A stretch of DNA of 64,000 nt from Nocardia sp. CC227C. GTDB taxonomy: Bacteria; Actinomycetota; Actinomycetes; Mycobacteriales; Mycobacteriaceae. Where the stretch lies: assembly GCF_030767025.1 (NCBI RefSeq), contig NZ_JASITE010000013.1, positions 62,001 through 126,000 on the forward strand. Direction: 5' to 3'. The notes under the pieces are model-generated. The model was given only the letters and a program-made list of their open reading frames with translations. It was not told the origin of the DNA and made no database searches. This document shows positions 43,354-55,583 of the stretch, in pieces. Numbering within the stretch: the first letter of the stretch is position 1; each line of letters begins with the position of its first letter. A program made the position numbers and the translations under genes.

Positions 43354-44523
43354 ATGACGCAAGAAGTAGTTGAGCGGGTCGAGGTGCTGCTGCCCACGTT
43401 GCGCGACCGCGCACAGGAGGCGGAGGACCTGCGCCGACTGCCCGAGGAGTCCGTCAAGGATCTGCAGGAGACCGGGTTCTTCAAGCTGCTGCAACCGCGC
43501 CAGTGGGGCGGGCACGCCGCCGATCCGGTCGTCTTCTACGATACCGTGCGCAAGATCGCGAGTGCCTGCGGTTCCACCGGCTGGGTGGCGGGCATCATCG
43601 GCGTGCACAACTGGCACTTGGCGCTGTTCGACCAGCGGGCGCAGGAAGAGGTCTGGGGCGAGGACGCCGACGTCCGCATCTCCTCGTCGTACGCGCCCAT
43701 GGGCGCGGGCGTGGTGACCGAGGACGGCAGCGGCTACACCGTGAACGGCTCGTGGGCCTGGTCCTCCGGCTCCGATCACGCCGACTGGGTGGTCGTCGGC
43801 GGGCCGGTGATCAAGAACGGCAAGCCGGTCGATTTCGGCTCGTTCCTCATCCCCCGCACCGAATACCGGATCGACGACGTGTGGAACGTGGTCGGCCTGC
43901 GCGGCACCGGATCCAACACGGTCGTGGTCGAGAACGTGTTCGTACCCAAGCACCGCTTCCTCAGCTTCCGTGCCATGAGCGACTTGAAATCTCCTGGCCT
44001 GGAGCAGAATACCGATCCGGTGTACAAGATGCCTTGGGGCACCATCCATCCCACCACCATCTCCACCCCGATCGTGGGCATGGCCTACGGCGCGCTGGAG
44101 GCGCACGTGGAGCATCAGGGCAAGCGGGTGCGCGCCGCCTACGCGGGCGAGAACGCCAAGGACGATCCGTTCGGCAAGGTCCGCATCGCCGAGGCCGCCA
44201 GCGATATCGACGCCGCCTGGCGGCAGCTGTCGGGCAATGTGGCCGACGAGTACGCCTGCCTGGTCGCGGGCCGGGAGGTGCCGTTCGACCTGCGGGCGCG
44301 CGCCCGCCGCGACCAGGTCCGCGCCACCGGCCGGGCCATCGCCTCCATCGACAAGCTCTTCGAAGCCTCCGGGGCCACCGCGCTGGCGAACGGCACTCCA
44401 CTGCAACGGTTCTGGCGTGACGCACACGCCGGACGGGTGCATGCCGCCAATGATCCCGAGCGCGCCTACGTCATGTACGGCACGCACGCCTTCGGGCTCC
44501 CGATCGCGGATACGATGGTGTAA
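43354..44523 (+). CDS. hsaA: 3-HSA hydroxylase oxygenase subunit HsaA
   Basis: 389 residues. Flavin-dependent group D monooxygenase with the acyl-CoA dehydrogenase fold: 'ACGSTGWVAGIIGVHNWHLA', 'VNGSWAWSSGSDHADWVVVG' and a C-terminal 'FWRDAHAGRVHAANDPERAY'. HsaA with HsaB hydroxylates 3-HSA to the catechol 3,4-DHSA. First gene of the hsaADCB operon, in the same order as M. tuberculosis Rv3570c-Rv3567c. Confidence 0.95.
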   Translation: MTQEVVERVEVLLPTLRDRAQEAEDLRRLPEESVKDLQETGFFKLLQPRQWGGHAADPVVFYDTVRKIASACGSTGWVAGIIGVHNWHLALFDQRAQEEVWGEDADVRISSSYAPMGAGVVTEDGSGYTVNGSWAWSSGSDHADWVVVGGPVIKNGKPVDFGSFLIPRTEYRIDDVWNVVGLRGTGSNTVVVENVFVPKHRFLSFRAMSDLKSPGLEQNTDPVYKMPWGTIHPTTISTPIVGMAYGALEAHVEHQGKRVRAAYAGENAKDDPFGKVRIAEAASDIDAAWRQLSGNVADEYACLVAGREVPFDLRARARRDQVRATGRAIASIDKLFEASGATALANGTPLQRFWRDAHAGRVHAANDPERAYVMYGTHAFGLPIADTMV

Positions 44524-46906
<2,383 letters not shown>

Positions 46907-46936
46907 GCAGCCGAGAGCGGGCCGGTTGTCGTTCGG

Positions 46937-47869
46937 TCAGGCGGCGACGCGGGTCTGGCGGCGGTACTGCCCCGGGGGCAGGCCGTATTCGCGTTTGAAG
47001 GCCTTGCCGAAGGCGAATTCGGAGGTGTAGCCGGTGCGGGCGGCGATCTGGCCGACCGGGATGTCGTCCTCGCGCAGCAGGCGAGCGGCGGTGGTGAGCC
47101 GCCAGCGGGTGAGGTAGGCCAGCGGGGGTTCGCCGACCATGGTGGCGAAGCGTTTGGCGAACGCGGCGCGGGACAGGCCCGCGCGGTCGGCCAGGGACTG
47201 CACCGTCCAGCCGGCGGCGGGGTCGGCATGGATGGCGGCCAGGGCGGGGGCGACAGCCGGATCCCGCAGCGCCGCGGCCCAGCCCACGGATTCCGAGGCG
47301 GGCTGGTCCTCGATCCAGGCCCGCAGGATGTACAGCAGCAGGGCGTCGATGAGCGCGGGCACGATGCCGTGCGAGCCGATGCGCGGATTGTCCAGCTCCG
47401 CGCCGAGCAGCTGCACGGCCGCCGTCAACTCCGGATGATGCCCGTGGCGGGCGGGCAGGTGGATGAACTCCGGCAGCTGCCGCAGCAGCGGATGCCGCCG
47501 CGACCCGTCCAGGTGGTAGTTGCCGCACAACAGACTGGTGAGCGGGCCGTCGCCGCCGATGGACACCGCGCCCACCGGCGGCCGACCCGAATACTGTTCC
47601 GGCCGAGGTTCTTCCGCCGGAGTATCGGGATGGTCGGCGAGGATGTGGCCCGCGCCGTCGCGCAGGAAGATCACATCGCCGGGCCCGAGCGCGACGGCCT
47701 CGGACGAGTCGGCCGAGGGAATGATCCAGCACGTCCCGTGCAGCACCACGTGGAATCCCGCGCCCAGCACCTCCGGCAGCCGCATCGCCCACGGCGCGCG
47801 CCCGTCGGTGCGCACCGAATTGGGCGCACCTGTCCGCATCGACGCCAGCGCCTCGCTGAGCACATCCAT
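46937..47869 (-). CDS. AraC-family regulator with cupin ligand domain
   Basis: 310 residues. The N-terminal cupin-type region ('WAMRLPEVLGAGFHVVLHGT', 'VALGPGDVIFLRDGAGHILA') is followed by two C-terminal helix-turn-helices: 'VQSLADRAGLSRAAFAKRFA' and 'PVGQIAARTGYTSEFAFGKA'. This is the AraC_binding_2/cupin_6 subgroup, often regulating an adjacent oxidoreductase; the neighbour is one. It ends 30 bases from hsaB and is convergent with it. Confidence 0.9.
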   Translation of the reverse strand: MDVLSEALASMRTGAPNSVRTDGRAPWAMRLPEVLGAGFHVVLHGTCWIIPSADSSEAVALGPGDVIFLRDGAGHILADHPDTPAEEPRPEQYSGRPPVGAVSIGGDGPLTSLLCGNYHLDGSRRHPLLRQLPEFIHLPARHGHHPELTAAVQLLGAELDNPRIGSHGIVPALIDALLLYILRAWIEDQPASESVGWAAALRDPAVAPALAAIHADPAAGWTVQSLADRAGLSRAAFAKRFATMVGEPPLAYLTRWRLTTAARLLREDDIPVGQIAARTGYTSEFAFGKAFKREYGLPPGQYRRQTRVAA

Positions 47870-47952
47870 CCACCCACTCCTCGTCCAAGGCCCGCGCGAT
47901 CAACTCGCCGTCGGAGCGAAGTGGCCGCAACGGCACACCTCGCCCGACGCGG

Positions 47953-48879
47953 TCAGTTCACCGCCAGGACCACCTTGCCCACAGTCTGCCCGGAGCCCAC
48001 CAGCTCGTGGGCGGTGGCCGCCTCCTCCAGCGGCAGGGTGCGCGAGACGTGCGGGCGGATCTTGCCCGCGTCCACCAAGTCCGCGATGGCCTCCAGCGCG
48101 GCGTAGTCGGGTTCGACCGAGACTCCGGCGAAGCGGCGGCCCGCGGCCTCCACCTGCGCCGCCCGCTCGGGGTTGAAGTGCTCCATGATGCTCACCAGCA
48201 CGCCGCCCGGCTTCAGCACCCGCGCCGAGCGCTCCCCGTCGGCATTGGAGTCGAAGGCCACGTCGAGGTCGCGCAGCACCTCGGTGTAGTCGGTGGTGCG
48301 GTAGTCGATCACCTCGTCCGCACCGAGGCCGCGCACGAAGTCGTGTTTGGCGGCGCTGGCCAGCGCGATGACGTGCGCCCCGCGCGCCTTGGCGATCTGC
48401 ACGGCCAGATGGCCGACGCCGCCCGCCGCCCGGTGGATCAGCACCCGCTCGCCCGCCGTGATCGCGGCCCTGTCGACCAGGCCCTGCCAGGCGGTCAGCG
48501 CGGCCAGCGGCAGGGCGGCCGCCTCGATGTGGCTGAGGGACTTGGGCTTACGGGCCACCTGGCGCGACGGCGTGGCCACGTATTCCGCGTAGCCGGTGGC
48601 GGCGCGCGGGAAGAACGGCATGCCGTAGATCTCCTCGCCGACCGCGTATCGCGCTCCCGGTGCGGCGGCCGCCACCACGCCGGAGATATCCCAGCCGACG
48701 CCGAAGGGCGGCTCACCCAGCAGCGGGATGGCTCCCGCCCGCACCGCCACGTCGACCGGGTTCACCGAGCTGGCGTGCACCCGCACCAGCACCTCGCCCG
48801 AGAGCAGTTCCGGCCGCTCGACCTCGGCGACCTCGAGCACCTCGGGCCCGCCGATCGACTTCTGAATCACCGCACGCAT
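47953..48879 (-). CDS. NADP-dependent MDR-family quinone oxidoreductase
   Basis: 308 residues from ATG 48879 (GGGAG five bases upstream). Medium-chain reductase without structural zinc: 'VRVHASSVNPVDVAVRAGAI', cofactor loop 'VLIHRAAGGVGHLAVQIAKA', 'LGADEVIDYRTTDY'. Acts on quinones or enones; the substrate is unknown. Codirectional with and 83 bases upstream of the AraC gene, so possibly an autoregulated pair. Confidence 0.9.
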   Translation of the reverse strand: MRAVIQKSIGGPEVLEVAEVERPELLSGEVLVRVHASSVNPVDVAVRAGAIPLLGEPPFGVGWDISGVVAAAAPGARYAVGEEIYGMPFFPRAATGYAEYVATPSRQVARKPKSLSHIEAAALPLAALTAWQGLVDRAAITAGERVLIHRAAGGVGHLAVQIAKARGAHVIALASAAKHDFVRGLGADEVIDYRTTDYTEVLRDLDVAFDSNADGERSARVLKPGGVLVSIMEHFNPERAAQVEAAGRRFAGVSVEPDYAALEAIADLVDAGKIRPHVSRTLPLEEAATAHELVGSGQTVGKVVLAVN

Positions 48880-49103
48880 TGTCACTCCCACTGTTGTTCC
48901 GTTCGATCCGATACGGCAACACTACGAATGACCGTCAAGACGATGTATGGCTACAAGTCTCCTGTTTTGGTCTCATCGTCTTCCGAGCGAGACTTGCATT
49001 CAAGTTCCGGGACATACGTCCGGTCAACGGGCCACAGACGTCGAACAGCGCGGCCACAGAGAAGGATTACTGTTCCCGCGTAGCGTTCGAAGCCGTGGCC
49101 GAG
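48880..49103. other. Intergenic region before the DUF433 gene
   Basis: 224 bases, divergent promoters. No recognised operator. Confidence 0.4.
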
Positions 49104-49289
49104 ATGGAGCGCATTACGTCCGATCCCCGCGTCTGCCGGGGGCTGCCCGTCGTCCGGGGCATGCGGTATCCGGTGGCGCTGCTCGCGGATCTCCTCGGCG
49201 CGGGGGTGAGCGCCGAGGAGATCCTGTCCGACAATCCGGGGCTCGAGGCCGCGGATCTGTACGCGGTGTGGCGGTACGCGGCCGGATAG
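49104..49289 (+). CDS. DUF433 antitoxin-like protein
   Basis: 61 residues from ATG 49104 (GTG 49095 possible). 'RITSDPRVCRGLPVVRGMRY', 'PVALLADLLGAGVSAEEIL' and 'NPGLEAADLYAVWRYAA' are a complete DUF433 domain, a winged-helix-like antitoxin usually paired with a PIN toxin. No PIN gene follows; a terminator does. It therefore appears as an orphan. Confidence 0.85.
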   Translation: MERITSDPRVCRGLPVVRGMRYPVALLADLLGAGVSAEEILSDNPGLEAADLYAVWRYAAG

Positions 49290-49292
49290 CGG

Positions 49293-49324
49293 GCCGGGCC
49301 GCGACCTGTAGGTCGCGGCCCGGC
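49293..49324 (+). terminator. Strong hairpin after DUF433 gene
   Basis: A 14-base-pair perfect stem (GCCGGGCCGCGACC with GGTCGCGGCCCGGC) with loop TGTA lies four bases after the stop. It may also serve the convergent hsaF transcript. Confidence 0.85.
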
Positions 49325-49432
49325 GTGCCTCCGAGTTCAGTTGTCCCTCCGAGCTCATCGGCATCCTCAGGGTAGCGATCCGGCGCGGGCGAGCCGCACC
49401 GTCGCCTTCCCGGCAGCGGGGAGGCGTGGGGT

Positions 49433-50482
49433 TCAGGCGGTCGTCGCCCGCTCCCGCCGCAACTCCAGGGCGATGTCGATGAGCTGGTCTTCCTGGCCGC
49501 CGACCAGTTTGCGCTTCCCCGCGCGCACCAGCATCTCGGCGGCGGAGACGCCGTAGCGCTCGGCCTGCCGCTCCGCGTGCCGCAGGAACGACGAGTAGAC
49601 GCCCGCGTAACCCATCATGAGCGCCTGCCGGTCGAGCAGGCATTCCGCGGGCATGGCCGGGCGGACCACGTCCTCGGCCGCGTCGGTGACGGCGAAGAAG
49701 TCCACGCCGGTCTTGATGCCGAGCTTGTCGCAGACGCCGATGAACGCCTCGACCGGCAGATTGCCCGCGCCCGCGCCGAAACGCCGTGCGGAGCCGTCGA
49801 TCTGGGTGGCCCCGGCGCGCACGGCGTACACCGAGTTGGCGACGGCCAGGCCCAGGTTCTCGTGTCCGTGGAAGCCGACCTGGGCGTCGTCACCGAGTTC
49901 GGCGACCAGCGCCGCCACCCGGTCGGTGACCTGCTCCAGCACCAGCGCACCGGCGGAGTCCACCACGTACACGCACTGGCAGCCCGCGTCGGCCATGATG
50001 CGGCCCTGCTTGGCGAGCATCTCCGGGGTGGTGCTGTGCGCCATCATGAGGAAGCCGACCGTCTCCAGGCCGAGTTCGCGGGCCAGGCCGAAGTGCTGGA
50101 TGGAGACGTCGGCCTCGGTGCAGTGGGTGGCGATGCGGCAGATGCTCGCGCCATTGTCCTGCGAGATCTTGATGTCTTCCTTGACGCCGACGCCCGGCAG
50201 CATCAGGAAGGCGATCTCGGCGCGCTGCGCCGTCTCCGCGGCGGCCTTGATCAGTTCCTGCTCCGGGGTTTTGGAGAACCCGTAGTTGAACGAGGAGCCG
50301 CCCAGGCCGTCACCGTGGGTGACCTCGATGACCGGCACCCCGGACGCGTCGAGGGCGGCGACGATGGCGCGCACCTCGGTGACGGTGAACTGGTGGCGCT
50401 TGTGATGTGAGCCGTCCCGCAGCGAGGTGTCGGTGACGCGCACATCGAGTTCGCCCGAGAAGGGCTTGAACACGTTGTCCAT
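49433..50482 (-). CDS. hsaF: 4-Hydroxy-2-oxohexanoate aldolase HsaF
   Basis: 349 residues from ATG 50482. DRE-TIM aldolase: '[20 protein letters not shown]' start, '[20 protein letters not shown]', metal-binding '[15 protein letters not shown]', and '[20 protein letters not shown]'. Forms a channelling complex with HsaG and yields pyruvate and propionaldehyde from the ring A dienoate. Follows hsaG by 13 bases. Confidence 0.95.
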   Translation of the reverse strand: MDNVFKPFSGELDVRVTDTSLRDGSHHKRHQFTVTEVRAIVAALDASGVPVIEVTHGDGLGGSSFNYGFSKTPEQELIKAAAETAQRAEIAFLMLPGVGVKEDIKISQDNGASICRIATHCTEADVSIQHFGLARELGLETVGFLMMAHSTTPEMLAKQGRIMADAGCQCVYVVDSAGALVLEQVTDRVAALVAELGDDAQVGFHGHENLGLAVANSVYAVRAGATQIDGSARRFGAGAGNLPVEAFIGVCDKLGIKTGVDFFAVTDAAEDVVRPAMPAECLLDRQALMMGYAGVYSSFLRHAERQAERYGVSAAEMLVRAGKRKLVGGQEDQLIDIALELRRERATTA

Positions 50483-50495
50483 GGTGGATATCTCC

Positions 50496-51437
50496 TTACA
50501 CCCGAGCCGCTGAGTCGGTCTGGTCGCTCCGCCGCGCACCGCTGCTGATCTGATCGGCCACGACCTCGCCCACCCGGGTGGCGGCGGCGGTCATGATGTC
50601 GAGGTTGCCCGCGTACGGCGGCAGGAAGTCGCCCGCGCCCTCCACCTCCACGAAGATCGACACCTTGGCCATGCCACCGGAAACCAGCGACGGCTCGTCG
50701 AACTGCGGTTCGTTGAGCAGCCGGTAGCCGGGCACGTACTCCTGGATGGACTTCTCCATGGCGTGGATGGATTCGGCGATGGCGTCGCGGTCGGCATCGT
50801 CGGGAATCGCGCAGAAGATGGTGTCGCGCATGATCATCGGCGGTTCGGCCGGATTCAGGATGATGATGGCCTTGCCGCGCTCGGCCCCGCCGATGGTCTC
50901 CACGCCCTTGGAGGTGGTCTTGGTGAACTCGTCGATATTGGCGCGGGTGCCGGGACCGGCCGACACCGAGGACACCGACGCCACGATCTCCGCGTATGCC
51001 ACGGGGACGACCCGGGATACGGCCGCCACCATGGGAATGGTGGCCTGCCCGCCGCAGGTGATCATATTGACGTTCGGGGCCTCCACCAGCGAGTCCAGAT
51101 TGACCGGCGGAATCACGGCCGGGCCGACCGCGGCGGGGGTGAGGTCGATGGCGCGGATACCGGCCGCCTCGTATTTGGGCGCGTAGGCGCGATGCACGTA
51201 CGCCGAGGTGGCCTCGAAGAGCAGATCGGGCTTGTCGGGCAGGGCGAGCAGCCAGTCCGCGCCCTCGGCCGAGGTCTCCAGCCCGAGTCCGCGCGCCCGC
51301 TTCAAACCCTCGGAGTCCGGGTCGATGCCGATCATCCAGCGCGGCTCGATCTTCTCCGAGCGCAGCAGTTTGTACAGCAGATCGGTGCTGATATTGCCGG
51401 ATCCGACGATCGCGGCGGTGACCTTGTTCGCAGTCAC
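50496..51437 (-). CDS. hsaG: CoA-acylating propanal dehydrogenase HsaG
   Basis: 313 residues from GTG 51437 (GGAG seven bases upstream). NAD motif '[20 protein letters not shown]', nucleophile Cys in [13 protein letters not shown], '[20 protein letters not shown]'. Converts the HsaF aldehyde to propionyl-CoA. Middle gene of hsaEGF. Confidence 0.95.
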   Translation of the reverse strand: MTANKVTAAIVGSGNISTDLLYKLLRSEKIEPRWMIGIDPDSEGLKRARGLGLETSAEGADWLLALPDKPDLLFEATSAYVHRAYAPKYEAAGIRAIDLTPAAVGPAVIPPVNLDSLVEAPNVNMITCGGQATIPMVAAVSRVVPVAYAEIVASVSSVSAGPGTRANIDEFTKTTSKGVETIGGAERGKAIIILNPAEPPMIMRDTIFCAIPDDADRDAIAESIHAMEKSIQEYVPGYRLLNEPQFDEPSLVSGGMAKVSIFVEVEGAGDFLPPYAGNLDIMTAAATRVGEVVADQISSGARRSDQTDSAARV

Positions 51438-51447
51438 GGCAGTTCTC

Positions 51448-52233
51448 CTAGCTGAAACGCAGACGGACGGAACCGAGTCCGGCGAACTCGGCGGTGAAGT
51501 CGTCACCCGGGCGGGCGTCGATGGCGCGGGTGCAGGAGCCGGGCAGCACGATGTCGCCCTTGCGCAGACGCACCCCGAACGAGGCGACCTTGCGCGCCAG
51601 CCACGCCACCGCGATGGTCGGATCGCCGAGCACGGCGTCGCTGCGTCCCTGGGCCACCACCTCGCCGTTGCGGGTGAGCACGGCGTCGATCTTCTTGATA
51701 TCCAACTGATCCGGGGCGACGCGCTGCGGACCCAGCACCCAGCCCGCCGAGGAGGCGTTGTCGGCGATGGTGTCGCACAGGCCGATCTTCCACTCCTTGA
51801 TGCGGGTGTCGATCAGCTCGATGGCGGGCGCGTAGGCGACGGTCGCCGCCAGCACGTCGGCTTCGGTGCAGTCCTCGCCCGGCAGGTCCGCGCCCAGCAC
51901 GAATCCCACCTCGACCTCGACCCGCGGGTACAGGTATTTCGAGGTGTCCACCGGAATGTCTTCGAAGACTTCCATTTCCGCGAGCAGATGGCCGTAGTCG
52001 GGTTCGTCCACGCCCATCATCCGCTGCATGGCCTCGGAGGAGAGCCCGACCTTGTGACCGATCACACGTGCGCCGCCGTCGATCCGCCGCCGGATATTGA
52101 TGAGCTGGATCTCGTAGGCGTCGACGACATCGATGTCGGCATACCGCGCCACCAGCGGATCGAGCGGCACCCGATCCCGCTCGGCGACGGCGAGCTCTTC
52201 TGCCAGTTCCTTCCGTACCGCGTCGGATAGCAC
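51448..52233 (-). CDS. hsaE: 2-Hydroxydienoate hydratase HsaE
   Basis: 261 residues from GTG 52233 (AAGGA upstream). '[20 protein letters not shown]', '[20 protein letters not shown]' and '[20 protein letters not shown]' are typical of the hydratase/decarboxylase family. Hydrates 2-hydroxyhexa-2,4-dienoate for HsaF. An upstream reading to 52356 would pass through the KstR box and is rejected. First gene of hsaEGF, divergent from kstD. Confidence 0.95.
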   Translation of the reverse strand: MLSDAVRKELAEELAVAERDRVPLDPLVARYADIDVVDAYEIQLINIRRRIDGGARVIGHKVGLSSEAMQRMMGVDEPDYGHLLAEMEVFEDIPVDTSKYLYPRVEVEVGFVLGADLPGEDCTEADVLAATVAYAPAIELIDTRIKEWKIGLCDTIADNASSAGWVLGPQRVAPDQLDIKKIDAVLTRNGEVVAQGRSDAVLGDPTIAVAWLARKVASFGVRLRKGDIVLPGSCTRAIDARPGDDFTAEFAGLGSVRLRFS

Positions 52234-52292
52234 GCTTGTTTCCTTCCATCGAGGGTCAGGCCGTTGACCCGGGCCGTACCGAGCATAGGAAC

Positions 52293-52306
52293 TGAAACGA
52301 GTTTCG
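52293..52306. promoter_or_regulatory. KstR-type operator upstream of hsaE
   Basis: TGAAACGAGTTTCG fits TnnAACnnGTTnnA with one mismatch (last base). It is itself an inverted repeat GAAACgaGTTTC. Confidence 0.7.
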
Positions 52307-52353
52307 TTTCCGGGTTTCGCCCCGAGAGTCCCAGCTGCCAGACCAAGATAGAC

Positions 52354-52384
52354 CAAACCTGGTTTGATTCTATAACGTGTTCTA
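52354..52384 (+). promoter_or_regulatory. kstD promoter: palindrome and KstR operator
   Basis: A perfect palindrome CAAACCTGGTTTG (52354-52366) is followed by TATAACGTGTTCTA (52371-52384), an exact KstR match. TATAAC is also a good -10, and the kstD ATG starts two bases after the operator, so the transcript is probably leaderless and blocked directly by KstR. Confidence 0.8.
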
Positions 52385-52385
52385 C

Positions 52386-54095
52386 ATGAACGATCCGGTT
52401 AGTAGCGAGCACAGCTACGACGTGGTGGTGGTCGGCAGCGGAGCCGCCGGGATGACCGCCGCGCTCACCGCCGCCCACCACGGGCTGCGTGCGGTGCTCA
52501 TCGAGAAGGCACCCCACTACGGCGGATCCACCGCACGCTCGGGTGGAGGCGTATGGATTCCGGGGAACAAGGCGCTGCAGGCCGCCGGACGCCCCGACGA
52601 CCGCGAGGAAGCCCGCACCTACCTGCACAGCATCATCGGCGACGCGGTGCCCGCCGACCGGATCGACACCTACATCGACCGCGGCGCGGAAGCCTTCGAC
52701 TTCGTGCTCGACCACACCCCGCTGCGGATGAAGTGGGTGCCCGGCTACTCCGACTACTACCCGGAGGCTCCCGGCGGCCGGGGCGAGGGCCGCTCCTGCG
52801 AACCCGCACCGTTCAATGCCAAGATCCTCGGCGAGGAACGCTTCAAACTGGAGCCGCCCTACGCCAAGGCCCCGCTCAACGTCGTGGTCATGCAGGCCGA
52901 TTTCGTGCGGTTGAACCTCATCCGCCGCCACCCCAAGGGCATCATGCGCGCCATGCGGGTCGGCGCGCGCACCTATCTCGCCAAGTGGACCGGCAAGCAC
53001 ATCCTCGGCATGGGGCAGGCCATCATCGCCGCCATGCGCAAGGGACTCATGGACGCGAACGTGCCCGTGCTGCTCGAGACCCCCATGACCAAGCTCATCG
53101 TGGAGGACGGGCGCGTGGTGGGCGTCGAGGCGCTGCGCGACGGCAAGCCCGTCGTCTTCCGCGCCCGCCACGGCGTGGTGCTGGGCAGCGGCGGCTTCGA
53201 ACACAACGCCGAGATGCGCACCAAGTACCAGCGCCAGCCCATCGGCACCGAATGGACCACCGGCGCGGCGGCCAATACCGGCGACGGCATCATCGCCGGT
53301 ATGGAAGCCGGGGGCGCGGTGGACTTCATGGAGGACGCCTGGTGGGGGCCGACCATCTTCAAGAGCGGCAAACCGTGGTTCGCACTGGCCGAACGGAATC
53401 TGCCCGGCACCATCATGGTCAACGCCGACGGCAAGCGATTCGGTAATGAGTCCGCTCCTTACGTCGAGGCCGTGCACACCATGTACGGCGGCGAATACGG
53501 GCAGGGTGACGGTCCGGGCGAGAACATCCCGGCCTGGCTGGTATTCGACCAGCGCTACCGCAACCGCTACATCTTCGCCGGATTGCAGCCTGGTCAGCGG
53601 ATTCCGTCCCGCTGGATGGAAAACGACAACATCGTCAAGGCCGACACCATCGCCGAACTGGCCGACCGGATCGGGGTGCCCGCGGCGAATCTCACCGCCA
53701 CCGTCGAACGGTTCAACTCGTTCGCCGAAACCGGCGTGGACGAGGACTTCGGGCGCGGCAAGAGCCACTACGACCGGTACTACGGCGATCCGACCGTGAA
53801 GCCGAACCCGTGCCTGGCCGCGCTGGTGCAGGGACCGTTCTACGCGGCCAAGATGGTGCCCGGCGACCTCGGCACCAAGGGCGGACTCGTCGCCGACACC
53901 GCCGGACGCGTGCTGCGCGAGGACGGCACCGTCATCGAGGGCCTCTACGCCTCCGGCAACAGCGCCACCCCCGCCATGGGCCACACCTACGCCGGACCCG
54001 GCGCGACCATCGGCCCGGCCATCACCTTCGCCTACCTGGCCGTCCTCGACATCGCCGCCAAGGCGAAGCGGAGCGAGGCCGCCACAGCGTCCTGA
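52386..54095 (+). CDS. kstD: 3-Ketosteroid delta-1-dehydrogenase KstD
   Basis: 569 residues from ATG 52386; the earlier GTG lies in the operator. FAD motif 'VVVVGSGAAGMTAALTAA' at the N-terminus, 'GGSTARSGGGVWIPGNKALQ', and a C-terminal 'SGNSATPAMGHTYAGPGATI' followed by GPAITF, which includes the substrate-binding Tyr/Gly region. Introduces the C1-C2 double bond; with KshA this triggers ring B opening. M. tuberculosis KstD is 563 aa. Confidence 0.95.
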   Translation: MNDPVSSEHSYDVVVVGSGAAGMTAALTAAHHGLRAVLIEKAPHYGGSTARSGGGVWIPGNKALQAAGRPDDREEARTYLHSIIGDAVPADRIDTYIDRGAEAFDFVLDHTPLRMKWVPGYSDYYPEAPGGRGEGRSCEPAPFNAKILGEERFKLEPPYAKAPLNVVVMQADFVRLNLIRRHPKGIMRAMRVGARTYLAKWTGKHILGMGQAIIAAMRKGLMDANVPVLLETPMTKLIVEDGRVVGVEALRDGKPVVFRARHGVVLGSGGFEHNAEMRTKYQRQPIGTEWTTGAAANTGDGIIAGMEAGGAVDFMEDAWWGPTIFKSGKPWFALAERNLPGTIMVNADGKRFGNESAPYVEAVHTMYGGEYGQGDGPGENIPAWLVFDQRYRNRYIFAGLQPGQRIPSRWMENDNIVKADTIAELADRIGVPAANLTATVERFNSFAETGVDEDFGRGKSHYDRYYGDPTVKPNPCLAALVQGPFYAAKMVPGDLGTKGGLVADTAGRVLREDGTVIEGLYASGNSATPAMGHTYAGPGATIGPAITFAYLAVLDIAAKAKRSEAATAS

Positions 54096-54585
54096 ACCGT
54101 CCCAACCCGGTTCAGGATCGGGTTGGGCGCGTCCGGGTCACAGCGAGCGCGCCCAACCCACCCTGCCCGTCGGTGCCTGCACACCCCGGGCGGCACAACC
54201 GAATATGCGATACAGCCGAAGACACGGCGGTCGCCCGCCGGGGGCATACCGGCCCGGCGGGCGGCTGCCGCTCGGGGTTGGACATCGAGACCCACCACAC
54301 CGATGGATGTGCCAGCGGCGAGCTGGACCAAGACCCGGCTCCCGCCCCGTGCGCCGACGCACAAGCGCGGCAGGGGGCTTTCGAACCCCGCTCCAAGTAG
54401 GACCCCCCGCAGCAATCCGGTGGAGACACCGATCGGACCGTCTCGACGAGCGAGCACGGGGCTTGCGCCGACGCGGGCGCGGCAAGAGGATCGGAGCCGC
54501 ATGGGTTCGTCCGCGCGGCCACTGCCCGGATACGACGCGGCGGCCCCCTGGGAGCGCCGCTCACCGACATTCACGAGGAGACCAC
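54096..54585. other. Intergenic region kstD to hydratase, no gene
   Basis: 490 bases. Apart from the overlapping hairpins at 54101-54159 I see nothing supported. Apparent reading frames on both strands are Arg/Pro-rich and lack starts or motifs. Confidence 0.5.
54101..54159 (+). terminator. Overlapping hairpins after kstD
   Basis: CCCAACCCG (54101) pairs with CGGGTTGGG (54119). The same GGGTTGGGCGCG (54120) pairs over 12 bases with CGCGCCCAACCC (54148). Only one of the two can form at a time. There is no U-tract. Confidence 0.6.
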
Positions 54586-55446
54586 ATGCCCATCGACCTG
54601 AACAGCGCACTCGGCGCGGAGATCCCCGGGCGGGAGTTCGCCTGGTCGCCCAGCGATGTGCAGCACTACAACCTGGCGCTCGGCGCGGGCGCGCGGTGGA
54701 CCGACGCGGCGGAGCTGCGGTATCTCGACGACCGGGAGCCGCAGGTGCTGCCGTCCTTCGCCACCGTCGCCCCCACCTTCCACGAGACCGCGCCACCCGA
54801 GGTGAAGTTCACCGGTATCGACATCGACCTGGCGAAGGTGGTGCACGGCAGCCAGGAGATCGTGGTGCACCGCCCGATCCCCGCCTCCGGCAAGGCCACC
54901 ACGGTCGGCCGCGTCACCGATATCTGGGACAAGGGCTCGGCCGCGGTGGTGTGGCGCGAGGACACCGCCACCGGCTCCGACGGCGAACCGCTGTGGACGG
55001 CCCGCTCCTCCATCTTCGCCAAGGGCGAGGGCGGTTTCGGCGGCGACCGCGGCCCCTCCTCCACAACCGAATTGCCCGACCGCGCACCCGATTTCGACGT
55101 CCTCACCCCCACCCTCCCGCAGCAGGCCCTGCTCTACCGCATGTGCGGCGACCGCAACCCCCTGCACTCCGACCCCGAATTCGCCCGCAACGCCGGATTC
55201 CCCAACCCCATCCTGCACGGCCTGTGCACCTACGGCCTGGTCCTCAAGACCGCCACCGACACCGCGCTGGACCGAGACGCCGCCCGCGTCAAGGGCTTCC
55301 GCGCCCGCTTCGCCGGCGTGCTCTACCCCGGCGAAACCATCCGCACCCGAATCTGGCGCACCGACAACGAACTCACCATCACCGCCACCGTCGTGGAACG
55401 CGACAACGCCCCCGTCCTCAACGACGTCACCCTCACCCTCGCCTAG
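54586..55446 (+). CDS. MaoC-type 2-enoyl-CoA hydratase, Rv3538-like
   Basis: 286 residues, identical in length to M. tuberculosis Rv3538, which also follows kstD (Rv3537). Double hot-dog fold: an N-terminal half starting 'LGAEIPGREFAWSPSDVQHY' and a C-terminal hydratase-2 half with 'RMCGDRNPLHSDPEFARNAG' and 'PILHGLCTYGL' (catalytic Asp/His). RBS GAGGAG. Hydrates an enoyl-CoA in steroid side-chain or ring breakdown; the exact substrate is not established. Confidence 0.9.
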   Translation: MPIDLNSALGAEIPGREFAWSPSDVQHYNLALGAGARWTDAAELRYLDDREPQVLPSFATVAPTFHETAPPEVKFTGIDIDLAKVVHGSQEIVVHRPIPASGKATTVGRVTDIWDKGSAAVVWREDTATGSDGEPLWTARSSIFAKGEGGFGGDRGPSSTTELPDRAPDFDVLTPTLPQQALLYRMCGDRNPLHSDPEFARNAGFPNPILHGLCTYGLVLKTATDTALDRDAARVKGFRARFAGVLYPGETIRTRIWRTDNELTITATVVERDNAPVLNDVTLTLA

Positions 55447-55583
55447 CCGCCGAGGGGGAACTGGTGGCGGGCGCTACTCGACCGACGCCGCCACCAGTTC
55501 CCCCTCGCATGTCGCTATTGCCGTGCATGGGTGCAGCAGGCGTGGAGTGCGCCGCAATCAGTTCGGCCGCTCGCTCAACCGGC

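Noticed and set aside
52234-52356. 41-residue N-terminal extension of HsaE
   Set aside because: It would be encoded across the KstR operator; GTG 52233 has a ribosome site and gives the family length.
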